From: Kordia sp. | GTDB taxonomy: Bacteria > Bacteroidota > Bacteroidia > Flavobacteriales > Flavobacteriaceae | Reading direction: 5' to 3' | Assembly: GCA_002733415.1 (NCBI GenBank) | Contig: NVVR01000016.1 | Coordinates: 1 to 64,000 of the forward strand | Length of the DNA: 64,000 bases | Translations under genes and position numbers: made by a program | Shown: positions 52,243-61,123 of the stretch, piece by piece | How the letters are laid out: every line of letters begins with the position of its first letter | Position numbering within the stretch: the stretch's first letter is position 1 | Notes under the pieces: generated by a model | Databases searched by the model: none | Told to the model about the DNA's origin: nothing | Seen by the model: the letters and a program-made list of their open reading frames with translations, nothing else

Positions 52243-55020
52243 TTAAAACCTTAAATACACATTCATGTAATATGTAGTCCCTCTACCAAACCAATATCTT
52301 GGTCCAAATACTTTCTTATCACGTTTACTTTCTAATAAAGCTCTAGAATAATTACCATTTCTAGTGTATTCATATCCACCTGTTTTATACGTTTCATTAA
52401 GTACGTTATTCACGCTTGCAAAAAAACCTATGTATTTTTTACCAAACTTGAACGATTTACCTCCCACTAAATTCACCAGCATATAGTCGTCAAATTTCTC
52501 TTGTTTTAATAATTCCTTAGCAATAGCTGGATCATAAGCATTAATTGGTAAACCATCAGAGTCTAACGCAAAGTTTGATGTTCGTGTAATTGGTGCAACA
52601 TCTAAATATGCATTTGAAAAGAAGTTTACCGTAGCACCAAACCACCAATATTTTGGATCGCGATATTCAAAACCAATACTTGCTGCTCGTTGCGGACCTC
52701 CTGCAACTTTGTAGTCTTTTAAAGTAGCTTCTCCTAATCTTTTTATTCCACCTTCCAATACACCTAACTGACCAATAAAATCATCCGAACCTAAATACAC
52801 ATCTGGGTTGTTTGTATAAATAGACTCCCCTAAAGCTAAAGCTCCTTTAACTTTAATTGTAGGCGTCACTTGTGCTTCTGCTCCAAACTCTATACCCATA
52901 CTTTGAGTATTGACTCCAGTTACCGCCTCTTGCACAAAATTAGCCGTTTGATTTAAACCTGCTAATCCATCTATATAATAAAATGCAACTTCTGTTGCAT
53001 CCTTTTTAGTTGTGTAATATCCTGTTAAACGTGTTTTAAGAATTGAACTACGAAAAATATAACTTACATCTACTGATGTTTTTTTAACCTCTTTTAAATT
53101 AGGAACAATTAAATTATTTTGCCTTGAATTTAAAAAACTATTACGCATTGTTGGAGCATCCTGTAAATATGCTCCATTTACATCTATTAAGTGCTTTCCT
53201 GAAACCTTATATGTAAAACCTCCTTTAGCACCGATTTTATTAAAATCTAACTTTTCACCTTTACCAAGAGAACTAACTTCAGTATCTACATAATGACCGT
53301 CTAAATAATCACTATCTCTTTGGTACGTAGTATTTCCATATTGACCTCCTATATAAAAATCAACTTTACTATATTTAAATTGAGCCTGTACAAATGCATC
53401 ATATTGATTTGCGCCTAAGGTATAATCATATTTAAAAGTATCTCCCTCTCCTACAGCTCTTCCAGGCGTCAACGCGTTATTACTAATGTTATCAAAATAG
53501 TCTTTATCTTCATAACTTATTCCTCCTAATAAATCTAATACTTTAGCATAGTTATGTGACTTTAAGCTACTGTAATTAACTGCTGTATTTAAACTAATAT
53601 TATCCGCTAATTCAGTATTTAAAATAGAATTGAATGACCATTGTTTATCATCATTTCTATCTTCATACAAAACATATACAGAGTTCTCTTGATTTGGATT
53701 TTCTTGACGAGCAATATTTCCTTCATACAAATCATTCCAATTTAATTGTCCATTATTTAAAAACCGTTGCTCTAAAACATAAGCGCTTGCTAAATTTTCT
53801 TGAGTATCCCCCCAGCGTAAAGCATAACTTGGTAAGTTTTTATAATAAGTAGGGTCAGGACTTGATCCGTTATAATCAATACGGCTGTTACCAATATGAC
53901 CAAATTGATAAGATACATTAGTATTTAATGTTGTTTTATCCGATATGTTCCAGTAATGATTCAACATTAATATTGGCTCTTCAACTTCTTTGATACGTGA
54001 GTTTCTAATTTCTCCATTTTGTTCACCCCAATAAGAATTATACTTTCTTCCTTTTAAGTCAAATACCTCTTGAGTCATCGCAGCTGATTTCCCTCTTCTA
54101 TTAGGCGTATAAATACCTGTAAAATTAATACTGTGTTTAATATTAATTTTTTTTTCCGCAGAAACAGCAATTGAATTAGCATCATAAACTGTTCCATCAG
54201 CATAGCCTTCTTCAGCCCATCTTCTACCAGCTGTAACTGCTAATGCCCATCCGTTTTCCATTAAACCTGTAGTGTATGTTCCCATAACTCTGTTGGTATA
54301 ACTCCTGTTAGATGACGCATAGGATACACGAGAACCTTTTCTGTACTGAGAAGCTCTCATTGATATGTTTGTTGTCCCGCCAATGCCCCCAAAAGTATAC
54401 TCATTAGCTTTTGATCCATTAACAAAGTCTTGATTACGCATTACATCATTAATACCGCCCCAATCACTCCATTGTGGACGTCCATTAAAAATTTTATTCA
54501 TTTTAATACCATTAATTAAAACGGTGCCATTCTCTGAACCTAAACCTCTAACTTTAAAAAATGTTCCACTAAAATCAAACGCTGCAGCTCTTGCAAAAGC
54601 ATCTTTTGAAGCATGTAAAATTCCCGAAGTATTAGAAGAGACACTTTCATCAGCATCTAATTCATCTTCCGATAAAGAAATAGTAAAATCATCAGATTCC
54701 CCTATATCTTGATTCAAAATAATTGTAGAAAGATTAACTACTTTTCCTTCTTCAATAATAATCGTAAAAGTTTTAGTAAAATAACCTTCTTTTCCTACAA
54801 CTAAAAATTGTTCCCCTAAAGGTATGTTGCTTGTAAAGCTAAATTTCCCTTCCGCATCTGTTGTTTGAGAAAGTTTTGCGCCTTTAATACTTACAGCTAC
54901 TTCCGTGACGGGATCTGTAGAATCGGCATCGATTACTTGACCTTTAACTGTTGTTTGCTGTGCGTGCATAAGTAGTGCAGTCACCAAACTCAACAATAAT
55001 GTCAAAATTGTTTTTTTCAT
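52243..55020 (-). CDS. TonB-dependent outer-membrane receptor
   Basis: A 925-residue protein started at ATG 55020 (signal MKKTILTLLLSLVTALLMHA, cleavage near HAQ). A carboxypeptidase-regulatory-like domain lies at 22-105 (TTVKGQVIDADSTDPVTEVA). The plug follows (about 130-235; GSENGTVLINGIKMN), then a 22-strand-type barrel ending in a hydrophobic C-terminal strand (RGTTYYMNVYLRF). It imports a substrate across the outer membrane using TonB energy. There is no SusD partner; the DUF5689 protein and the divergent nuclease/phosphatase are its neighbours. Confidence 0.93.
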   Translation of the reverse strand: MKKTILTLLLSLVTALLMHAQQTTVKGQVIDADSTDPVTEVAVSIKGAKLSQTTDAEGKFSFTSNIPLGEQFLVVGKEGYFTKTFTIIIEEGKVVNLSTIILNQDIGESDDFTISLSEDELDADESVSSNTSGILHASKDAFARAAAFDFSGTFFKVRGLGSENGTVLINGIKMNKIFNGRPQWSDWGGINDVMRNQDFVNGSKANEYTFGGIGGTTNISMRASQYRKGSRVSYASSNRSYTNRVMGTYTTGLMENGWALAVTAGRRWAEEGYADGTVYDANSIAVSAEKKINIKHSINFTGIYTPNRRGKSAAMTQEVFDLKGRKYNSYWGEQNGEIRNSRIKEVEEPILMLNHYWNISDKTTLNTNVSYQFGHIGNSRIDYNGSSPDPTYYKNLPSYALRWGDTQENLASAYVLEQRFLNNGQLNWNDLYEGNIARQENPNQENSVYVLYEDRNDDKQWSFNSILNTELADNISLNTAVNYSSLKSHNYAKVLDLLGGISYEDKDYFDNISNNALTPGRAVGEGDTFKYDYTLGANQYDAFVQAQFKYSKVDFYIGGQYGNTTYQRDSDYLDGHYVDTEVSSLGKGEKLDFNKIGAKGGFTYKVSGKHLIDVNGAYLQDAPTMRNSFLNSRQNNLIVPNLKEVKKTSVDVSYIFRSSILKTRLTGYYTTKKDATEVAFYYIDGLAGLNQTANFVQEAVTGVNTQSMGIEFGAEAQVTPTIKVKGALALGESIYTNNPDVYLGSDDFIGQLGVLEGGIKRLGEATLKDYKVAGGPQRAASIGFEYRDPKYWWFGATVNFFSNAYLDVAPITRTSNFALDSDGLPINAYDPAIAKELLKQEKFDDYMLVNLVGGKSFKFGKKYIGFFASVNNVLNETYKTGGYEYTRNGNYSRALLESKRDKKVFGPRYWFGRGTTYYMNVYLRF

Positions 55021-55131
55021 AAGTAATTTACTGATTAATAAATTGTTTAAAACCACCCGAGATTTTTTTTCTCAGACTGTAAATGTACTCTTTTTAGAGT
55101 CAAAAAAAATTTCAACACTCGTTTTGACATT

Positions 55132-55233
55132 GATTTTACAATAACTTAATACACATGATACTAAATAATTAAATAATTGACTACTTTTGACCTGTAATTT
55201 GAAGTGGATTTTACAATAACTTACTACACCTGA
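55132..55233. promoter_or_regulatory. Direct repeats in the divergent control region
   Basis: A 27-base sequence, GATTTTACAATAACTTAATA then CACATGA, occurs at 55132-55158 and again at 55207-55233 with two mismatches, 75 bases apart. A perfect TAnnTTTG box (TACTTTTG) lies between them at 55182-55189 on the plus strand, without a clear -33 partner. The region drives the TonB receptor leftward and the endonuclease-family gene rightward, so the repeats are candidate regulator sites. Confidence 0.45.
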
Positions 55234-55277
55234 GCTTAATACAACTTAATTAAGAGGTGTTAAAAAACTTTTATCGG

Positions 55278-56339
55278 ATGAAAACAAAGAACTTATTACT
55301 GCTTTTGTTAGTAGTTAGCATGGGTATTAATTTGAATGCTCAAAACAAAAAACGTTATAAAATTAATACTGTTGCGTTTTACAATCTTGAAAACCTTTTT
55401 GATACCATTAATGATCCTAATAAATTAGACGAGAGAAGCCCGCTTATGGAAATGAGCGCTAAAGAACGTGGTTTAGTATACCCTAAAAAAATAAAGAACA
55501 TGGCTCGTGTTATTTCGGAATTAGGAGTAGACCCGAAGTACTCTAGAAATGCCCCGGTTATTTTGGGTGTTTGTGAAGTAGAAAACAAAGATGTTTTACA
55601 CGACTTGATAAATACCCCTCAATTAAGAGACAAGGGTTATGATATTATACATTTTGACTCTCCAGACGAAAGAAGTATCGATGTTGCTTTATTATATCAG
55701 AAAAAATTATTCAAACCTACTAATTATAGTAAACATGAATTAATATTATATGATCCAAACACTGAAAAAAGAAACTACACAAGAGACCAGTTATTAGTAA
55801 GTGGTTTATTGGAAGGAGAGAAAATGCATTTTATAGTGAATCACTGGCCATCAAGAAGTGGTGGAGAAGCTCGAAGTAGGCCAGGACGTATTTCTGCAGC
55901 AAAATTGACTAAAAAACTAATTGATTCTCTACAAACTATTGACCCGTATGCTAAAATAATTATTATGGGTGATTTAAATGACGATCCATTTAATGTAAGT
56001 GTTAAAAAAATATTGAATGCTAAAGCTGAAAAAGAAGATGTTGAATTGAGAGGTATATATAACCCTATGATGAAAATGGCTAAAAAAGGAATGGGAACTC
56101 TAGCATATAGAGATGCATTAAACATTTTTGACCAACTAATGTTCACTAAACCATTTTTAGACAAAGATTTCTCTACATTTAAAATATATAAAACAGGTAT
56201 TTACAACCCTGCCTATATGACAAACAAAAAAGGACGTTATAAGGGATATCCTAAAAGAAGTTTTGTTGGAGCGACTTGGACTGGTGGATATAGTGATCAC
56301 TTTCCGGTATACACCTACTTAATAAAAGAAGTTAAATAA
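55278..56339 (+). CDS. Secreted endonuclease/exonuclease/phosphatase family protein
   Basis: A 353-residue protein started at ATG 55278, which opens a signal peptide (KNLLLLLLVVSMGINLNAQ). The EEP catalytic fold shows VAFYNLENLFDTIND, ILGVCEVENKDVLHDLI (metal-binding Glu), FIVNHWPSRSGGEARSRPGR (catalytic His), IIMGDLNDDPFN (catalytic Asp and Asn) and the terminal YSDHFPVYTYL (Asp-His). All catalytic residues are present. It is probably an extracellular or periplasmic nuclease or phosphodiesterase scavenging phosphate or nucleotides, with the divergent TonB system as uptake partner by inference. Confidence 0.92.
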   Translation: MKTKNLLLLLLVVSMGINLNAQNKKRYKINTVAFYNLENLFDTINDPNKLDERSPLMEMSAKERGLVYPKKIKNMARVISELGVDPKYSRNAPVILGVCEVENKDVLHDLINTPQLRDKGYDIIHFDSPDERSIDVALLYQKKLFKPTNYSKHELILYDPNTEKRNYTRDQLLVSGLLEGEKMHFIVNHWPSRSGGEARSRPGRISAAKLTKKLIDSLQTIDPYAKIIIMGDLNDDPFNVSVKKILNAKAEKEDVELRGIYNPMMKMAKKGMGTLAYRDALNIFDQLMFTKPFLDKDFSTFKIYKTGIYNPAYMTNKKGRYKGYPKRSFVGATWTGGYSDHFPVYTYLIKEVK

Positions 56340-56358
56340 CACACAAACAGGTATCAAT

Positions 56359-56399
56359 AAAAAGGCGTGATAGAAATTTAATTTCTATCACGCCTTTTT
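56359..56399. terminator. Strong bidirectional terminator
   Basis: A perfect 19-base-pair stem (AAAAAGGCGTGATAGAAAT) with loop TTA, with A and T runs at the ends. It lies between the convergent endonuclease-family and small membrane protein genes. Confidence 0.9.
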
Positions 56400-56418
56400 A
56401 TTTACCCTAATTTAATTC

Positions 56419-56847
56419 CTATCCTAACCAAGCCTTCCAAGGTATTATTGCTAGTATTGCTATTAACGCTAATGTGTATGGAATTGCTAAGGTTTTGAAT
56501 TTAGCAGAAGATGTTCTTCTATTTTTATGTTTAGAATATCCAATAGTTAATAAAGCAATCGCAATTACCATTAATAAAGGATGCTCCACATTTTTTAATC
56601 GAAGAGATGGACTTTTCATTATTTCTCCCATATCTATATCTCCAAAGTTATTTGCAAATACATATAGAACAATACCTATTAGTAATTGAATATGAGTAAC
56701 TATTAATGCAAACAATGCAATTCTAAAATCTTTCGCTCCAAATTCTTTTTTAGTTAGCATCCCGATAATTGAGTTGACTGTTGCTAACACTACAATTAAC
56801 AATACTAAATATGCCCAGTAAGAATGTAAAAATTTAATTGTTTCCAT
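56419..56847 (-). CDS. Small four-helix membrane protein
   Basis: A 142-residue protein with four hydrophobic helices at about 10-28, 42-64, 88-105 and 119-140 (WAYLVLLIVVLATVNSIIG, FALIVTHIQLLIGIVLYVFA). Histidines occur near helix boundaries (LHSYWAY, VTHIQ, VEHPLL), which would suit heme or metal binding; close relatives are, as I recall, often labelled cytochrome B-like without proof. It lies 22 bases after pgi, so is probably co-transcribed. Function unknown. Confidence 0.75.
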   Translation of the reverse strand: METIKFLHSYWAYLVLLIVVLATVNSIIGMLTKKEFGAKDFRIALFALIVTHIQLLIGIVLYVFANNFGDIDMGEIMKSPSLRLKNVEHPLLMVIAIALLTIGYSKHKNRRTSSAKFKTLAIPYTLALIAILAIIPWKAWLG

Positions 56848-56869
56848 AGTTTTTTTTAAATTTGTCTAA

Positions 56870-58447
56870 TTAATTATTTTCTTTATAAAACTGCATTAGC
56901 GCCGAATACCCATTTGATTCGTTTTCTAATGAATTAATATATTCTCTTGAAAGTTCCTTTCCTAATTCTACCCCAAACTGATCAAAGCTATTAATATTTA
57001 ACAAGATCCCTTGAACAAAAATTTTATGTTCATATATCGCAATTAATGACCCTAATGTTTCAGGAGTTAATTTTTTGATTAAAAAAGTAGTCGATGGCGA
57101 GTTTCCTTTAAATACTTTATAAGGGTTTTCAATTTCCTTTCCTCTAGTTCCAAAAGCCAAAGCATTAGCCTGTGCAAACATATTAGAAATTAATACATCT
57201 TGATGTGCTGAATTACCGTGTAATGAATTACAAAAGCCAATAAAATCCGTAGGAATTAAATTTGTTCCTTGATGAAACAACTGCATGAAAGCATGTTGTG
57301 CGTTTGAGCCTACGCCACCAAAAACAACACTTCCGGTATTATAGGCAACTTCTTCTCCATTTCTATCAACTGATTTTCCATTACTTTCCATAAAACCTTG
57401 TTCTAAATACGGAACAAAATCTTCTAGATAATACGAATATGGTATTACAGCTTCGTTAGTTGTTTTAAAAAAATTACTATACCAAACACTTAAAAAAGCC
57501 ATTAGTACAGGGACATTCTCTTTTAAATCATTATTTTTAAATGACTCATCTGCTTTTTGAGCTCCAAGCAATAACTTATCATAATTATCATACCCTACCC
57601 CTAAAGCAATTGAGACACCCACAGCACTCCATAAAGAGAAACGCCCTCCTACCCAGTCCCACATGGGGAAAACAGCTTCATTTGGCATTCCGAAAGCTAC
57701 TGCCTTATCCGGATTGGCAGAAACAGCTATAAAATGTTGCTCAAGTGCTTGTTCAGATAATTGACTTACAAACCAGTTTTTAATAGTGTTTGCATTTTGT
57801 AATGTCTCAGATGTTGTAAACGACTTTGATACAATAACAAACAATGTAGTTTCAGGGTTTATTTTTTGAAGTGTTTCCTGCAACTCATCTCCATCAATAT
57901 TAGAAATGTAATGGGTATTTAAATGATTCTTATAGTATTTTAAGGCATTACAAACTAATTTAGGACCTAAGTCAGAACCACCTATTCCAATATTAACAAC
58001 ATCAGTAAAAGCTTTTCCTGTACAACCTTTTTTTGCGCCTGCAATTACAGACTCGGTAAATAGTTTTATTTTATGCTTTACAGCATTTATATCTTCAACA
58101 ATATTTTTCCCCCCAAAAACAACTGTCTTTTCAGCACTACGCAATGCAGTATGTAAAACAGCTCTATCTTCTGTAAAGTTTAAGTTATTTTCTTTAAAAT
58201 ATAAGGCAATACTCTCTTTTAAATTCAGCTCCGAAGCAAGCTCTTGAAATAATTGAATTGTTTCAGAAGTCCACCTGTTTTTTGAAAAATCAACAAAGAA
58301 ATTCTCCCAAGAGACACTCATTTGTGATTCCCTTAATGAGTTTTGACTAAACATTTCTTGTAGATGAACAGCTTTTAACTGTTCAAAATGCGCAGAAAGT
58401 TTTAACCAAGCATTGGTATTAATAGGGTTTTTTCTAGAAAAACTCAT
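56870..58447 (-). CDS. pgi: Glucose-6-phosphate isomerase
   Basis: A 525-residue cytosolic enzyme interconverting glucose-6-P and fructose-6-P. Signatures are FTDVVNIGIGGSDLGPKLVC, FVIVSKSFTTSETLQNANTI, MWDWVGGRFSLWSAVGVSIA and QLFHQGTNLIPTDFIGF. The catalytic His lies in HGNSAHQDVLISNMFAQ and the lysine region in ILLNINSFDQFGVELGKELS. Length is slightly below the 545-550 of E. coli. Its ATG shares a base with the stop codon of the M23 lipoprotein gene, so the two are coupled. Confidence 0.97.
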   Translation of the reverse strand: MSFSRKNPINTNAWLKLSAHFEQLKAVHLQEMFSQNSLRESQMSVSWENFFVDFSKNRWTSETIQLFQELASELNLKESIALYFKENNLNFTEDRAVLHTALRSAEKTVVFGGKNIVEDINAVKHKIKLFTESVIAGAKKGCTGKAFTDVVNIGIGGSDLGPKLVCNALKYYKNHLNTHYISNIDGDELQETLQKINPETTLFVIVSKSFTTSETLQNANTIKNWFVSQLSEQALEQHFIAVSANPDKAVAFGMPNEAVFPMWDWVGGRFSLWSAVGVSIALGVGYDNYDKLLLGAQKADESFKNNDLKENVPVLMAFLSVWYSNFFKTTNEAVIPYSYYLEDFVPYLEQGFMESNGKSVDRNGEEVAYNTGSVVFGGVGSNAQHAFMQLFHQGTNLIPTDFIGFCNSLHGNSAHQDVLISNMFAQANALAFGTRGKEIENPYKVFKGNSPSTTFLIKKLTPETLGSLIAIYEHKIFVQGILLNINSFDQFGVELGKELSREYINSLENESNGYSALMQFYKENN

Positions 58448-59718
58448 TAGTTATTATTCTTATTAATTTCTATTGGTTCGAATCGAATCGCATCTAATTT
58501 AGCTTTCAAAGGTTGAATATACGCCAAATATTCATCTTTTAATGCTGCATTTATAGGTTTTGCTGATGGTAATTTTTCTCGTAATGGATCTACTTGCCTA
58601 CCGTTTTTCCAAAAACGATAGCAAACATGTGGGCCACCTGAATTTCCAGTCATTCCAATCCACCCAATAACATCTCCTTGCTTAACCGTTTGCCCTTTTC
58701 TTACATTCTGATTACGCATGTGTAAATACTGAGTGCTATACGTGCTATTGTGTCTGATTTTCACAAACTTACCATTCCCTCCTCTTCTTGTAGATTCAAT
58801 AACAGTTCCACTTGCTGTGGCTAAAATTGGAGTTCCAATAGGTGCTGCAAAATCAGTACCTAAATGTGGCCTTTTTTTATACCCGTAATATTTAATTCTT
58901 CTATTTGGATTATAGCGAGAAGAGATTCTACTAAATTTTACTGGGGCTTTTAAAAACTGACTTCGGAGTGTCTTTCCCGTTTCATCATAGTAATCCGTAA
59001 TTCCCTCTACCACATCTGAGTGATAATCAAACGCATAAAAAGGAGTGTTGTTATGTATGAATACTGCCGACTTAATATCTTTAATCCCCACATAAATTGA
59101 ATCTTCAATATATTGCTCAGTATATGTTAACTTAAAGCTATCTCCTTTTTGCAAACGGAAAAAATCTATCGACCATGCATAAATATCTGCTAATTCATGC
59201 GCAATATAAATACTCAAACCAGCATCATCCAAGGTTTGTGATAAATTACTAGTAATAACACCTGAAGCTGTCTTTTCAACTAACTTAATTGGTTTCTTTG
59301 CTGTATATGCTTTTGAAATAGAATCATTTGCGAAGTCAAAAACGACATAATCTATTTTCCCTGGTTGATATATGAAATATTTAGCTTTTTGAATTGAATC
59401 TTTTGACCTCAATACAGTATAACGCTTCCCTATGTTTAATCTTTTAACATCGAACGTATCTTTAGTTGCTTGAACAATCTCTTCAATTTTACCGAATCCA
59501 ATATGGTTTTCGAATAGTATTTTCCCAAAACTATCTCCTGATCTTATGGTATCAACCAATACATCAAACTCATCTAGATTAAATCCAAATTCATATTTAG
59601 GAGCATTTTTTTTTTCTTGTTTAACTATTATTGGTGTTTCTGATTCTTCCTTTTTACAAGAATACAACCCTATAAAAAGGATTGCCAACCAAGCTATTTT
59701 TTGCATCTTCATGAACAT
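58447..59718 (-). CDS. M23-type peptidase lipoprotein with His-x-Cys in place of His-x-His
   Basis: A 423-residue protein with a lipobox (AWLAILFIGLYSCKKEE). ATGs at 59712 and 59706 are possible starts as well. LysM/OapA-like N-terminal regions (about 50-270) precede the M23 domain (about 283-385). The first zinc motif is intact (HLGTDFAAPIGTPI), but the usual HLHFE is GPHVCYRFW, so one zinc ligand is Cys if the site is used. A YLHMRN motif is present. It is probably a peptidoglycan endopeptidase or an EnvC/NlpD-like regulator; activity is uncertain. Confidence 0.88.
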   Translation of the reverse strand: MFMKMQKIAWLAILFIGLYSCKKEESETPIIVKQEKKNAPKYEFGFNLDEFDVLVDTIRSGDSFGKILFENHIGFGKIEEIVQATKDTFDVKRLNIGKRYTVLRSKDSIQKAKYFIYQPGKIDYVVFDFANDSISKAYTAKKPIKLVEKTASGVITSNLSQTLDDAGLSIYIAHELADIYAWSIDFFRLQKGDSFKLTYTEQYIEDSIYVGIKDIKSAVFIHNNTPFYAFDYHSDVVEGITDYYDETGKTLRSQFLKAPVKFSRISSRYNPNRRIKYYGYKKRPHLGTDFAAPIGTPILATASGTVIESTRRGGNGKFVKIRHNSTYSTQYLHMRNQNVRKGQTVKQGDVIGWIGMTGNSGGPHVCYRFWKNGRQVDPLREKLPSAKPINAALKDEYLAYIQPLKAKLDAIRFEPIEINKNNN

Positions 59719-59778
59719 ATTAGTCTACCTGTAGGTTAATTTATAGAACAGTTTCTATCAAACACCAAATATCACACA

Positions 59779-59813
59779 AAAAAATGTGTGAACGCAGTGT
59801 TCACACATTTTTT
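59779..59813. terminator. Bidirectional terminator after the DUF3108 gene
   Basis: AATGTGTGAAC and GTGTTCACACATT pair around a short loop, with A and T runs on each side. On the minus strand it follows the DUF3108 stop by about 30 bases. Confidence 0.85.
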
Positions 59814-59844
59814 TATATCATTAAGTCTGTTAAATTTACCTTAA

Positions 59845-60618
59845 CTAATTCAACACAATTTTAAACGAGTGTTTTAAGCCTTTATATGCTTCTAAGTCGG
59901 CTTTTATCGACCCCACAGCTAAATCGGCTTGTAACCGTAATGGAATTTTATTTTTATCATCCGAAATCCAAACTGTTAAGCTTTCCTTCGCTTTAAAAAC
60001 CCTTCCTGATTGTACATATGGGCGAAACTTTAAACTTGCTACTTTCCCAAATTTTGTTTCTACCAGTTCTCTTCCCAAAAATTTCAATTTAAAGTCGAAG
60101 TTTTCTTTATCAAAAAACATGTTAATTTGAACTTCTTCTCCAACGATCAAGTTTTTTGTGTCTATATTATTTCTTAAATAATAAAATGCAGACATCATAT
60201 CCTGTGTTCCTTCCTTTATTTCATGAGATGTTTTCACTTTATGCTTCTTATCATTTACTAAAGCTGTTTTTTTATCGTGATCAAAATCAATTTGAATATC
60301 TTTAGTGTGCCCACCTTCATCTATCTTTCTAATGAATTTAGATGGTTTGCCTGTTTTTTTATCAAAAAAAGTTTGATAATCATCATCTACTTTAAAGAAC
60401 CAGTTTAACAAACCTGTAGACTTCCCTCTTCCTTTAATATGATACATTTCTTTGCCATTTACTATTCCATCTTGAACTTGCATAGTTGCATAGCTTGCAG
60501 TAAAAATTCCGTAATGAATTCTGAATTTAAACCATTCTCCAGAATCAAATGCTGATTCTTGAGCTTTAGTTTGAATACTTAATAATGCTATAAATATTAA
60601 TAGTAATGAATTTTTCAT
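59845..60618 (-). CDS. DUF3108 periplasmic protein
   Basis: A 257-residue protein started at ATG 60618 (signal KNSLLLIFIALLSIQTKAQ). The mature part has the beta-rich DUF3108 pattern: GEWFKFRIHYGIFTASYATM, GRGKSTGLLNWFFKVDDDYQ, DMMSAFYYLRN and SLTVWISDDKNKIPLRLQAD. It probably acts in the periplasm or outer membrane; function unknown. A strong terminator follows, and the gene is separated from the tryptophan dioxygenase by 500 bases. Confidence 0.88.
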   Translation of the reverse strand: MKNSLLLIFIALLSIQTKAQESAFDSGEWFKFRIHYGIFTASYATMQVQDGIVNGKEMYHIKGRGKSTGLLNWFFKVDDDYQTFFDKKTGKPSKFIRKIDEGGHTKDIQIDFDHDKKTALVNDKKHKVKTSHEIKEGTQDMMSAFYYLRNNIDTKNLIVGEEVQINMFFDKENFDFKLKFLGRELVETKFGKVASLKFRPYVQSGRVFKAKESLTVWISDDKNKIPLRLQADLAVGSIKADLEAYKGLKHSFKIVLN

Positions 60619-60642
60619 GGGTCTATTTTTTATTGTTTTCAA

Positions 60643-61123
60643 TAGTCACATATAACTTTTAGTGATTAAAAATAATTATTAGTTTTGGTGTTTAATAATT
60701 ATTTTAATAACAAAAGTTTCATAGTGTAAGTATTGATTCTAATAAGAACTTTGCAATTACTATTCCAAAAGTAATCTGCCGCCTTAATCCAAAGTATACA
60801 AGGTATGAATAATCCCCATTAATTACCTCTTCTTTAGTAATCGAATTGCTATAAAACTATTGTTTTTTATTTGGAATAAATGGACAAAGTTGTATAAAAA
60901 AGATAAAGCGTCATCAGTAAACTGACAACGCTTTATTCTATTAACCAACCAAAACTATAAATTATGAAAATTTAAAGTCTCAAAACAGGAACCACCCTGT
61001 TTGAGCGCGCAAAAGTACTCTCTTTTTACGATTACACCAATACAAACTTAACTATTTAACATAAATTTATCATTCTACTGCTTGTTTTTAGTTTTTACAA
61101 AGGAATACTTAGTTATTTGGCAA
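60643..61123. other. Noncoding stretch with two hairpins
   Basis: I see no gene in these 480 bases. They hold the terminator-like hairpin at 60903-60936 and a second stem-loop at 60979-61005 (CTCAAAACAGG with CCTGTTTGAG, one bulge). The left part should carry the promoter of the DUF3108 gene, but no convincing TTG/TAnnTTTG pair was found. Confidence 0.5.
60903..60936 (-). terminator. Terminator downstream of tryptophan dioxygenase
   Basis: ATAAAGCGT and ACGCTTTAT form a 9-base-pair stem topped by an inner TCAGT/ACTGA stem across a small internal loop. On the minus strand a C-TTTTTT run follows. It lies about 190 bases after the dioxygenase stop. Confidence 0.7.
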
